DNA from: CAZMGV01 sp964565925
GTDB lineage: Bacteria > JAGRBM01 > JAHCIT01
Reading direction: 5' to 3'
Assembly: GCA_964565925.1 (NCBI GenBank)
Contig: CAZMGV010000014.1
Span: forward strand, 1 to 64,000
Length of the DNA: 64,000 nt
Below are positions 56,436-64,000 of the stretch, piece after piece; position 1 is the first letter of the stretch; the number at the start of each line of letters is the position of its first letter. A model generated the notes under the pieces. The model was not told where the DNA came from, made no database searches, and saw nothing but the letters and a program-made list of their open reading frames with translations. The position numbers and the translations under genes were made by a program.

Positions 56436-57529
56436 GTGTATCTCCTCGGGCGTAACTCGGTGATGGATAGCGTCTCCATCATGGCGTCATGGATCCGGGC
56501 CCGGAACGGATTGAATTTTGTATTCGAGCGGACCGGATTAACCCGGTTGGAAAGCACAACCGCAATAACGTCATTCTTGCGGTCATACCAGATTGAGGTG
56601 CCGACAAATCCGAGGTGTCCGACCGAACTTAGCGAAAAATACCTGCCCGCAGTCGAAACTCCGTCAGAGGGAGTATCCCATCCGCAGGTCCAGGTATTGC
56701 CCGCCGGTTGCGGGACAACCTGCCACATGGAATCCAGAGTCTTCCGGGTGAATAATCCGCCGTCCCCCGACCACGCTTTTCTGAATTCGAGCAGCAGCGC
56801 CCCCACCTGCTCAATATTGCCAAAGAGCCCGGCGGCACCGCTCACACCGCCCAGAAACCGCGTGTTCTCGTCTTCGACCACGCCGCTGAGCGGCCGGAGG
56901 AAGCCTTCCGGTGTCGAGGTCGAAGCAATTCCTTCCGGTACCCCCGGGCCGACTCCGTTCGGACGAAAGGCCGGAGCCCGGATACCGAGCGGGCCGGCAA
57001 TTTCATTGCTGAAAAGTTCATCGAGCCGCTTTCCGCTGGTCTTTTCAAGCAAATGACCGAGCACAAGGTAGCCAACATCCGAATAGCGGCTGACAGTACC
57101 GGGCCTGGCCTCTAGTTTCGTGAATTTGGTCAGGTGGTAGGCGCCCTCGGCACCGTTTGCGCCCATCTGCTCCATATGGACCACGGCGGGATACCCGGAA
57201 CAGTGGGACAATAACTGCCCCAGAGTGATACCACCCTGCGATTCGGATCGCAGCTCGGGAAAAAACTTGTACAGCGAATCCGACGGGGTCCATTCCCCTT
57301 TCTGAAATCGCAGCCAGAGCAGCGGTGCCGTGCAAAGTGCTTTCGTCAGAGAGGCGAGATCGAATACCGTCCCCATCTCCACAGGACGTTCGGACGGTTC
57401 CGAACTCAGGCGTCCGGCTTTGCCCTGATAAACCTGACGGCCGCGCGCCCAGCAACCCGCAGCCACCCCCGGAGACGCTCCAGTCGATACGATCTCGTCC
57501 AGCAGCCGGTCCACCGGCGACCAGTCCAT
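56432..57529 (-). CDS. Beta-lactamase-family serine hydrolase
   Basis: The 365-residue protein has the S60-L-T-K63 nucleophile motif (FDLASLTKALCTAPLL), Y149-S-D151 (VSRYSDVGYL) and HLGFVGT in place of the K-S/T-G triad. This is the class C/esterase-like (beta-lactamase superfamily) fold. The family includes D-amino-acid peptidases and penicillin-binding proteins as well as esterases. Between mpl and ldcA, a murein peptide amidase or peptidase role is plausible. No signal peptide is seen, so it is cytoplasmic. ATG 57529 overlaps the ldcA stop as TGATG; ATG 57544 is a less supported alternative. Confidence 0.8.
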   Translation of the reverse strand: MDWSPVDRLLDEIVSTGASPGVAAGCWARGRQVYQGKAGRLSSEPSERPVEMGTVFDLASLTKALCTAPLLWLRFQKGEWTPSDSLYKFFPELRSESQGGITLGQLLSHCSGYPAVVHMEQMGANGAEGAYHLTKFTKLEARPGTVSRYSDVGYLVLGHLLEKTSGKRLDELFSNEIAGPLGIRAPAFRPNGVGPGVPEGIASTSTPEGFLRPLSGVVEDENTRFLGGVSGAAGLFGNIEQVGALLLEFRKAWSGDGGLFTRKTLDSMWQVVPQPAGNTWTCGWDTPSDGVSTAGRYFSLSSVGHLGFVGTSIWYDRKNDVIAVVLSNRVNPVRSNTKFNPFRARIHDAMMETLSITELRPRRYT

Positions 57530-58455
57530 CAGAAGGAACTCCATGGGTATGAAACCAGCACAAGACGTCCGCCGGACAGTTCGACCTGTGCACCCATCGG
57601 AAGCGCCAGGTTCCGCTTGCCGTGGCCTGCAGGGAAACCACTGAACACCGGAACGTCCAGATCTTTCGAAATGGCCTGCCAGAGTGCTGTCAACTGCGTC
57701 CTGAACTTCTTCGCGTCTTTGGGAGGCGTAAAGTCACCCAGCACAATGGCCTTCACCCGGGTAATCGCCCGGCTGTTTTTCAGCTGCGTGAGAAACGCGT
57801 CCAGCCGGTATGGCTGTTCATTGATATCTTCGAGGAACAGTATCTCGCCGGTGTCGGGTTTCAGGCTCGATCCGCAGAGCGACGCCAGCACCGCAAGGTT
57901 TCCACCTTGCAGTTTGCCTCTAAGGCGAACGGGGGCTTTACCCGCAACGAGTCGGGCCGGACCCAGCGCGGCTCCGGGCCTCACTTTCCCGAACAGGAAC
58001 GCCTCGTATCTATTGCGGGTGGGACCATGTTCCGGCTTCCCGAAACTGCCGGGATGTGGCCCGTGCAAGGTTCCTGTGAACCCCTCGGCGGCCAGAAGCT
58101 GGTGAATAACGGTATTGTCGGAAAAACCGGCAAACAGTTTGGCCTTGTTTCCCAGCCTGCCTTGGAGGTCCTCCACGATCCGGGTGCAGCCGAAACCGCC
58201 ACGAACGGAAAGGAGCCCGGCTATTCGGGGATCGTGCCAGTATTCGAGAAATTCATTTGCCCGTTGCTGATCAGATCCGGACAGATACCGGTCTGCTTTG
58301 CGAGGCAACTTGGTAACGGGCCTGAGGCCAAGTCCTTCGAGATAACGGATTTCTGTCGCGAGACGCTCAGGCGACACCGTTCCGGCCGGGGCGATCAGGG
58401 CAACCCGGTCACCCGGCTTCAGTGGTTTTGGGAATTTTGAGGTTTTCGTTTTCAA
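57529..58455 (-). CDS. ldcA: LD-carboxypeptidase (S66 family)
   Basis: From TTG 58455 the enzyme has 308 residues, close to the family norm. Landmarks: LKPGDRVALIAPAGTVSPE, SVRGGFGCTRIVEDL, catalytic S112 in FAGFSDNTVIHQLL, E209 in ILFLEDINEQPYRLD and H278 in FPAGHGKRN. The triad spacing matches Pseudomonas LdcA (S115/E217/H285). It removes the terminal D-Ala from murein tetrapeptides in the cytoplasm, giving tripeptide for Mpl. The reading upstream to 58605 overlaps the divergent PilZ gene and is not used. The start codon itself remains uncertain. Confidence 0.93.
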   Translation of the reverse strand: MKTKTSKFPKPLKPGDRVALIAPAGTVSPERLATEIRYLEGLGLRPVTKLPRKADRYLSGSDQQRANEFLEYWHDPRIAGLLSVRGGFGCTRIVEDLQGRLGNKAKLFAGFSDNTVIHQLLAAEGFTGTLHGPHPGSFGKPEHGPTRNRYEAFLFGKVRPGAALGPARLVAGKAPVRLRGKLQGGNLAVLASLCGSSLKPDTGEILFLEDINEQPYRLDAFLTQLKNSRAITRVKAIVLGDFTPPKDAKKFRTQLTALWQAISKDLDVPVFSGFPAGHGKRNLALPMGAQVELSGGRLVLVSYPWSSF

Positions 58456-58596
58456 ACCATTAAAAGGCGCGCTTTTGACGCACCTTGATCCGCATCTCGC
58501 GGCCCCCGTCGCTCGAAACGGGTATATCGTATAGAATAGACCTGTTGGCAACAACTCTTTAGCAAACCAGGCCGTCCACGGCCGGGAGAAAGTCCG

Positions 58597-59112
58597 TTGA
58601 TCCACGTTACCGACCGCCGGTACATGCGGATGAAGGTGCTCAAATCCTGCACTTTCACGTACGCTGGCGAGTTACTGGAGGGTAACCTCCGGGACATCTC
58701 CCTGTGCGGAGCCCTGATCCTTTCGCCGAAAGCGGTTTTGGCCGGCGAACGCATCCAGCTTGACGTCACGCTTCCCGGTACCTCGGAGCCGATCCACCTG
58801 AATGGCAAGATCGTCAGGTCTCTGGCCGAAGGTGGCCAGCTGGGGACCGGTTTCGGTGTCGATTTTACGGTCGTCTCCCTGCACAACCGGGAGGCTATCG
58901 ATAACTACGTCCGGTCCACGTTCCGCCACTTCCGCCGTCTTCAGTTCGAACTCAGCAAGTTCGATGTGGACTGGGAGACGGTCAACGAACTCTTACAGCA
59001 TACCTATCTGCCGGCCCGGACCTATTCGGCGGAAGCCCTCAGGAGTCTGGTCACCCTGGAACTGGACAGTTTCCGGCTGCGAAAAGTGGTTTCCACGTCG
59101 ACAACCGGCTAA
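58597..59112 (+). CDS. PilZ-domain protein
   Basis: The 171-residue product has a PilZ-like start, TDRRYMRMKVLKSCTF (R-R-x-x-R), then GNLRDISLCGALIL (the D/N-x-S-x-x-G motif). These are the two signatures of c-di-GMP-binding PilZ domains. The second half (FRHFRRLQFELSKFDVDWETVNELL) is a helical extension of unknown function. The TTG 58597 start is supported by GGGAG eight bases upstream. It is divergent from ldcA and is followed 11 bp later by the P-loop gene. It would act as a c-di-GMP effector. Confidence 0.75.
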   Translation: MIHVTDRRYMRMKVLKSCTFTYAGELLEGNLRDISLCGALILSPKAVLAGERIQLDVTLPGTSEPIHLNGKIVRSLAEGGQLGTGFGVDFTVVSLHNREAIDNYVRSTFRHFRRLQFELSKFDVDWETVNELLQHTYLPARTYSAEALRSLVTLELDSFRLRKVVSTSTTG

Positions 59113-59123
59113 GAACGCGCCGC

Positions 59124-59714
59124 ATGACGCCCAAACACAGTACCCGCAAGAAGATAGTCCTCACCGGCGGCCCCTGTGCCGGCAAGAGCACGATTGCAGA
59201 GGTGCTCTCCCGGGCGTTTGAAGGCGATCTTGTCGTCGTACCCGAATCGGCCTCTACCCTGTTTAACGGCGGTTTCCCGAGATGGCCTGAACGGGACAGC
59301 AAAGCATCGCTGCAGCGGGCGATCTTCGGCCTTCAATGCGAACTCGAGACCGTTTACCGGGTGCACTACCCCGACCAGCTTCTGATTCTGGACCGGGGCA
59401 CTATCGACGGGGCCGCCTATTGGCCGGAAGGTCCCGAGGATTTCTTTAAATCGCTGGATACGACTCTCGAGAAGGAACTCGCCCGGTACGACCAGGTGAT
59501 CTATCTGGAGAGCGCCGGCGAGGAAGCTTACGAAATTCACGGCAAACGAAACCCGAACCGGTCAGAGACCTGGGACGAGGCAAAGAAACTCGATGAACTG
59601 ACACGGGCCCTGTGGAACAAGCACAAGTCGGTCACATTTATCGAAAATCAGCGCGCCTTCAGTGAAAAGATCTCATCCGTCCTGAGAATCGTCGAACAGA
59701 CACTGGGCAACTAA
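59124..59714 (+). CDS. AAA_28-type P-loop nucleotide kinase-like protein
   Basis: The 196-residue protein has Walker A GGPCAGKST (residues ~15-23), VVPESASTLFNGGFP, QRAIFGLQCELE, LILDRGTIDGAAYWP (Walker B) and later QVIYLESAGEEAYEIHG and a lid-like NPNRSETWDEAKKLD. This is the AAA_28/NadR-like group of predicted ATP/GTP-binding proteins. The substrate is unknown. It is likely co-transcribed with the PilZ gene. The lack of a strong ribosome site at ATG 59124 suggests coupling. Confidence 0.8.
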   Translation: MTPKHSTRKKIVLTGGPCAGKSTIAEVLSRAFEGDLVVVPESASTLFNGGFPRWPERDSKASLQRAIFGLQCELETVYRVHYPDQLLILDRGTIDGAAYWPEGPEDFFKSLDTTLEKELARYDQVIYLESAGEEAYEIHGKRNPNRSETWDEAKKLDELTRALWNKHKSVTFIENQRAFSEKISSVLRIVEQTLGN

Positions 59715-59720
59715 CTCTGG

Positions 59721-60698
59721 CTAAACAGGCCGATACCGGTTGGCAGCGCCGCCAATTCCGAGCCGCCGGATTCCCCGGTAAATCTCCTTGAAACGATCTA
59801 CTCCGCGGTCCAGCAGCAGAATGGGGAACAGACTCCGTGGCCCAGCGGGCAACGGACGCAATCCTTTCGCGCACCGGTCTACCCACATGTTTTCCGGACC
59901 GTTTGGCGGAACCAGCCCGTCCACAGGGGTCTCAAACAACCGGTTCGCCACTCGAAGTGCCAGGCGAACGAGTTCCGACTCGCCACTTCGTTCGATCAAA
60001 CCGGTAAATCTGTCCGGACGGAGTTGCCGCGCCCTCGTCCGGACAAACCGGTCCAGGTCATAGATAAACAGGAGCCGTTCGGAGAACCCGTGCCAGGCTG
60101 CATTCCTGGCGAGCCAGTAAAGAGCGGCTTCGTCAGTCAACAGAGTTCCAGTTTCATCGGCGAAATCGGAGAACCGGAGAGGTGAGTCGGGATAGGATCG
60201 GTCATGAATTTCTACGGTGGACGGAAACTCTCCCACCTGCCGGCAATAACGCCAGGCGCCGCCCTGTTCCCGGTCTAGCCGGTCTGCCTGCCCTTCCAAC
60301 CGAACATATCCTGCACGTGTCAATACCAGACCTGCTTCGGCCCGGCTGTCCGTAGGAATCAGAAAATCCAGGTCACTCATGGGTCTGGTCCCCGGATCGA
60401 GCCCGAGCCGTGATATGAGATCGGCGCCTTTCAGCAGGACCGCAGGGATCCGCATTTCATTAAACTTTGAAACAAGCAGGTCAGCATCGGAGAGCTGAAG
60501 TACGGTTCTTGCACGAATATGCCTGAGACGCGGGTCTTCACCGGCATACTGTTTCAATAAGGAACCAAGGAGTCCATGTTGGGTAGCGTATTGATACAAA
60601 TCCGGCGAGGACCGACTACAATCGCCCCCAACCCTCAGCAGGGATACCAGAGCGTTAAAATGCTCGTTGTCGCGCGGGGTATTTGAAGAGTGGATCAT
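59721..60698 (-). CDS. Nucleotidyltransferase (NTP_transf_5-like)
   Basis: The 325-residue protein has EMRIPAVLLKGADLI near residue 78-92, then RPMSDLDFLIPTDS (G-x-R-x-x-S-D-x-D), the signature of the uncharacterised nucleotidyltransferase family PF14907. The fold is minimal-NTase; members are often near glycan, lasso-peptide or polysaccharide genes. Its C-terminal half is helical (FTGLIERSGESELVRLALRVANRL). No partner is evident here. It converges within 6 bp on the P-loop gene and is divergent from the giant secreted protein. Confidence 0.75.
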   Translation of the reverse strand: MIHSSNTPRDNEHFNALVSLLRVGGDCSRSSPDLYQYATQHGLLGSLLKQYAGEDPRLRHIRARTVLQLSDADLLVSKFNEMRIPAVLLKGADLISRLGLDPGTRPMSDLDFLIPTDSRAEAGLVLTRAGYVRLEGQADRLDREQGGAWRYCRQVGEFPSTVEIHDRSYPDSPLRFSDFADETGTLLTDEAALYWLARNAAWHGFSERLLFIYDLDRFVRTRARQLRPDRFTGLIERSGESELVRLALRVANRLFETPVDGLVPPNGPENMWVDRCAKGLRPLPAGPRSLFPILLLDRGVDRFKEIYRGIRRLGIGGAANRYRPV

Positions 60699-60857
60699 CT
60701 CGAAACTATTATTGAAATCAACATGTTAGCACGCGTCATTGTGAGCCCAATCATCGACGGAACGCAACATTCAGACTATCATGGTTAAGTTAATCCGGTG
60801 AGAGAATCCAAGGACCCAATCGACTTGATCCCTACGCCACGAAATCCAGTTCCAGCT

Positions 60858-63800
60858 ATGCGGCTACGCGGCACAGCCAACCGGTGGATCGTGGCCGCAT
60901 TACTTGCCGTCCTCTTCATCATCTCCGAAAAACCTGTGGATGCGTTCATCAACGGGTTTGATACGACATTAACCCCGCCGGCACCGAACAGTTCGCTCGT
61001 CGTTGAGGTTCCGACCGGGCGGCGTGGCGGCATTTCCGGGCTGGTATTCCCTTACAGCGGAGGGACTCCGTTTGCTGCAGATGATCATTTCGGCGGCAAT
61101 AACGACGGCAACTTCGCCTGGGACATCGACGATTGCGCCGGCGCGAAATACTCGGTGCTCTGGAATCCGACCGGAGCCGACAACACCAATGCAGGACGTA
61201 TCAGGCACTACGGCATTACGAGCTGCAGCAGCAACACCGGCAACACCGGGACCTTCACGGAAAACTCCCGCACCCAGACCAACTTCAACGTGACGCCGTT
61301 CGGTGATCTTGAAGCCGTTATCTACATGAACATGTCGACGACCGGGAATTCGGGCGGCACGAACCGGCCACTTACGGTGGAAGAAAAAACCGTCATCAGG
61401 AATAACAGCCAGTGGTTCGGCCAGACCTACCGCATGACCAATACAAGTGCGGCCAACTACAATGAAGGTTTTTACTTCTTCGACGGAGTCGACTGGAATT
61501 TTTGCAATAGCTATAACAATGATTCGTCCGTTTACTATACGACCGGCGGGGCCGACACGGTTATCGGGTACAAAACGGATACTGGCGGCGCAGCCCGGGC
61601 TGAGTGTCACAATCTGAGAGTCGCCGGAGGGTTCTCCGCGGCCTGCACGACGGGCGGTTGCGCGCCCTCGACCGTATCCGACGTTCGCCGGTGCAACGAC
61701 TACAACAGTATCTGGGACGACATGAATGCCAACTCGGCCACCGGAGGGTGCCCGTATAACGGCGATGCCGGTGCCTATCTGCGCTGGAACCTGGGCACTT
61801 TGAACGCGGGCGCCAGCAGGGTCTTTCCTGTCATCTGGTCTTTCCAAACCAGTAACGTCAGCGTCGCCAATGCACAATCACTTGTTGCCAGCACAATCGA
61901 GAGCGGAATGCCCCAGCGCTATAATGCGTCGGCGATTTCGCTCACTCTTTCCCCGGTCAAGGCGAGCAACCGCTACAATGCCCTCTTCAGCCCGAATATT
62001 ACCTTCAGCGGTACAGTCGGCCTTCGCGGATTTGTCGATGCCGACAGCATGCAATCGAGGATAACGATCACGGGCCCCGCAGGATGTACGACTGCACTGC
62101 CCACTAATGTATCCGTCGGAAATGTGAACTTGTCGATACCGAGTGCCGAGTCTGCGGCTGTCCCAACCCCCTACGTCATGCCGCTCGCGGGATGTCCGGC
62201 AGGGACCTACACAGCAACTCTCTGCACAAATCTGACAAATGATTCGACACCCGCTGACAATTGTGTCTCACAGAGTTTTGACATAGTCAGCTTCCTGATC
62301 GAACCGGATGCCACCCTAACGGCGGCACCAGGAGCGACGCTCACATACACCGGCAATGCTTACCGTGTTACGGCAGGATCTGCGCGCTATAATTTCGCTG
62401 CCAGCGCATCGACACAAGGCTGGCCATCGCAGTTATGGTACAGCGGCCCGGCCGTCCCCATACTGTGCCCGGCGAGTCCGGGCACTCCGTGCCTGATTGC
62501 CAGCGATACAAACGGGGACGGAGCCTGGGATACGATTGCAGCCGGTTGGGACACCGATACGAACAATCAGCCGGACATTTCGGTTCCCAACGGGACCTCC
62601 GCCGGGCTCTTCCAGTTCAAGAAGCTGATTCCGGCCGGTGAAGCGCTGGGCGTTCAGGATACAACGGTCTTGACGGGCACGATTGTCGGAGGAGTTGTCG
62701 GCGGATCCCAAAGCGACAACATGACCTTGATATCGAATACGACCGCGCCGACTCCGGTGACCAAAACGCTCCATCTGCATCCAGCCAATCAGCTGACCAC
62801 CACGCCCGATGCGCAAACAGTAACCAGCACTACCGACGTTGCCGCCAACTCGACCCTGTTCTGGCAACAAGCGACCGCCTTTGCGACACCCTTCAATATT
62901 CTGGGTGCCGGCAACATTGTCGGTTCCATGTATATCGGGACCGGAGGTGTGGCGCGAACCGTCACCTTTACTTTACTGACTGTCGGTCCGTCGGGCTGCC
63001 CGGCAAATATCGGTTCGGTAACCCCTCCGGCCATCAATCAGCCCACTGCAAATCCAGCAGTCACTAATGTGGTTTTTGTGGGCATACCGACGCTGACCAT
63101 CCCCGCAGGCTGCCGTATTACGTTGGCAATCGCCAACGGATCCGCAACTGGCTCAATTACGGTCTACCACGACAATCAGGGAACCGGTCACCGTAGCCTG
63201 ATCAATTTTACGACGACCAGCTTCGTAAAGATAGTGACGCAAGGCCTCTACACCGGCGCCTGCCCTGGAACCACAATGGTTTCGTCCATCGCCCCGACTG
63301 GAGCCCCGGGACCCACGGGCCTCACCGCTTGCGTGAAAATCACCGTTTCCGATCCATTCGGCGCGGCGGATATAGGTACTGCCGCCAATCAGGCGAAAGT
63401 GACAATTACCGATCCGTTCGGCAGCAATATCTGTTATCAGGGAGTCGGTAACCCGTCGACGAACTGTACCCGCATCAATGCCCTGGCGATGACACTTACG
63501 TCGTCGACTGCGTCGACGAATACGTACACGTTCGCCGTACCGATCCAGTCGCATCATCCGACGTCTGTCAGTCAGACAGCTCAGGCGAAGACAGGGACGT
63601 ATACCGTCGCACTGACTGCATGGGAGTCCAACAACGTCACTACAACGAGGTCGTTCACATACTTTGTGACGGCCGCGACCGCAGCGAAACTTCTGTCGTT
63701 CGACGGCAGCGGCTATGAAAACCGCATCGACATCCGGTGGCTAACGGGACAGGAAGTTTCGACGCTCGGCTATAACGTCTATCGGAGCGATCTGGCCGAC

Positions 63801-64000
63801 CGTGGCTACGTCTCGGTCAATCCGTATCTTATCAAGGGGCTTGGTTACTCCGCTGTCGGAGGTTCTTACCAGTATTCGGATTCCACGGTATCAGCCGACA
63901 AGGGCTACTACTACATCCTCGAAGAAGTCGAAGAGTCTGGAAATACCCACCAGTACGGTCCGATTTACCTGGAGACGCACTCCGGTTCGGTCGCACCTGC
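60858..64000 (+). CDS. Giant secreted protein, 5' part (runs off window)
   Basis: An open frame of 1047 codons continues past the right edge. ATG 60858 gives a signal peptide (RWIVAALLAVLFIISEKPVDA); an in-frame GTG 60798 is the alternative start. The product is rich in Asn, Thr, Ser and Gly, with paired cysteines through the first half (DDCAGAKYS, ITSCSSNTG, CTTGGCAP). Several Ig-like modules follow. The last part seen (ENRIDIRWLTGQEVSTLGYNVYR ... YSDSTVSADKGYYYILEEVE) is the fibronectin-like 'W-x-T-x-x-E...GYNVYR' module that in delta-type bacteria usually precedes a C-terminal sorting tail. The missing 3' end should show whether that anchor is present. Probably a surface or extracellular protein. 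Confidence 0.8.
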   Translation, partial: MRLRGTANRWIVAALLAVLFIISEKPVDAFINGFDTTLTPPAPNSSLVVEVPTGRRGGISGLVFPYSGGTPFAADDHFGGNNDGNFAWDIDDCAGAKYSVLWNPTGADNTNAGRIRHYGITSCSSNTGNTGTFTENSRTQTNFNVTPFGDLEAVIYMNMSTTGNSGGTNRPLTVEEKTVIRNNSQWFGQTYRMTNTSAANYNEGFYFFDGVDWNFCNSYNNDSSVYYTTGGADTVIGYKTDTGGAARAECHNLRVAGGFSAACTTGGCAPSTVSDVRRCNDYNSIWDDMNANSATGGCPYNGDAGAYLRWNLGTLNAGASRVFPVIWSFQTSNVSVANAQSLVASTIESGMPQRYNASAISLTLSPVKASNRYNALFSPNITFSGTVGLRGFVDADSMQSRITITGPAGCTTALPTNVSVGNVNLSIPSAESAAVPTPYVMPLAGCPAGTYTATLCTNLTNDSTPADNCVSQSFDIVSFLIEPDATLTAAPGATLTYTGNAYRVTAGSARYNFAASASTQGWPSQLWYSGPAVPILCPASPGTPCLIASDTNGDGAWDTIAAGWDTDTNNQPDISVPNGTSAGLFQFKKLIPAGEALGVQDTTVLTGTIVGGVVGGSQSDNMTLISNTTAPTPVTKTLHLHPANQLTTTPDAQTVTSTTDVAANSTLFWQQATAFATPFNILGAGNIVGSMYIGTGGVARTVTFTLLTVGPSGCPANIGSVTPPAINQPTANPAVTNVVFVGIPTLTIPAGCRITLAIANGSATGSITVYHDNQGTGHRSLINFTTTSFVKIVTQGLYTGACPGTTMVSSIAPTGAPGPTGLTACVKITVSDPFGAADIGTAANQAKVTITDPFGSNICYQGVGNPSTNCTRINALAMTLTSSTASTNTYTFAVPIQSHHPTSVSQTAQAKTGTYTVALTAWESNNVTTTRSFTYFVTAATAAKLLSFDGSGYENRIDIRWLTGQEVSTLGYNVYRSDLADRGYVSVNPYLIKGLGYSAVGGSYQYSDSTVSADKGYYYILEEVEESGNTHQYGPIYLETHSGSVAP

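Noticed and set aside
61003..63557. Small open frames on both strands within the giant protein
   Set aside because: They are shadows; the long plus-strand frame from 60858 is continuous and has a signal peptide.
1..64000. tRNA, rRNA or selenocysteine insertion signals
   Set aside because: No cloverleaf with a GGTTCGA-type arm or rRNA tract was recognised, and the UshA-like gene has TGC/TGT at its CxC, not TGA.

Overview
The window is GC-rich, gene-dense DNA from a Gram-negative bacterium. Outer-membrane barrels, a BamB-like lipoprotein, Mpl-type murein recycling, many lipoproteins and very long secreted proteins all point that way. The mix (B12-dependent methylmalonyl-CoA mutase with MeaB, a UshA-like multihaem lipoprotein, FecR plus TPR-barrel pairs, DUF4124 proteins, a Gly-Cys C-terminal anchor) suggests a deltaproteobacterial-type lineage such as Desulfobacterota or Myxococcota. 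That placement is inference. The left edge is a low-complexity poly-C contig end. No tRNA, rRNA, CRISPR array, integrase or transposase was seen.

Region 1 (about 0.15-11.8 kb) is a leftward early-gene operon of a prophage or phage-like element, with start/stop overlaps of the ATGA, GTGA or TGATG type at most junctions. It carries a lambda O-like initiator with internal 22-bp iterons, a possible helicase-loader partner, RusA, two HNH nucleases, a DUF5131 protein, Lar-like zinc ribbons and a GNAT/Mom-like protein. Four copies of a ~50-bp hairpin element are scattered here. Their inner stems covary, and three copies sit inside unrelated genes in the same reading frame. A different 27-bp inverted repeat lies inside a fifth gene. 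No phage structural, lysis or integration genes are present.

Region 2 (12-21.3 kb) is an envelope block: a His/Gly/Ser-rich lipoprotein, a BamB-like propeller with a YfgM-like TPR protein, a metalloprotease-propeller-barrel fusion, and a divergent TPR-barrel plus FecR pair. Region 3 (21.5-30.7 kb) holds methylmalonyl-CoA mutase and MeaB. Convergent to these is a leftward run: leuB, an Asd-like protein without the catalytic Cys, a propeller protein with a C-terminal anchor, an outer-membrane protein, truA and bolA.

Region 4 (30.9-41.2 kb) has an RRM-RGG protein, a TetR regulator, two unknown genes with a palindrome and a structured leader, and a siroheme nitrite/sulfite reductase behind a promoter-palindrome. 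Divergent from that reductase are a ferredoxin, an Fe-S protein, a GlcD-like FAD oxidase and a two-gene ABC importer lacking a binding protein. Region 5 (41.2-54.5 kb) contains a PCMT-like lipoprotein, a Tat-exported protein, a 1355-residue lipoprotein, two glycosyltransferases, an AEC transporter, a CruF-like carotenoid protein, a UshA-like tetrahaem lipoprotein and two DUF4124 proteins. Region 6 (54.6-64 kb) has a response regulator, a leftward murein-recycling cluster (ldcA, serine hydrolase, mpl), a PilZ protein, a P-loop protein, a nucleotidyltransferase and the first 1047 codons of a giant secreted protein that runs off the right edge.
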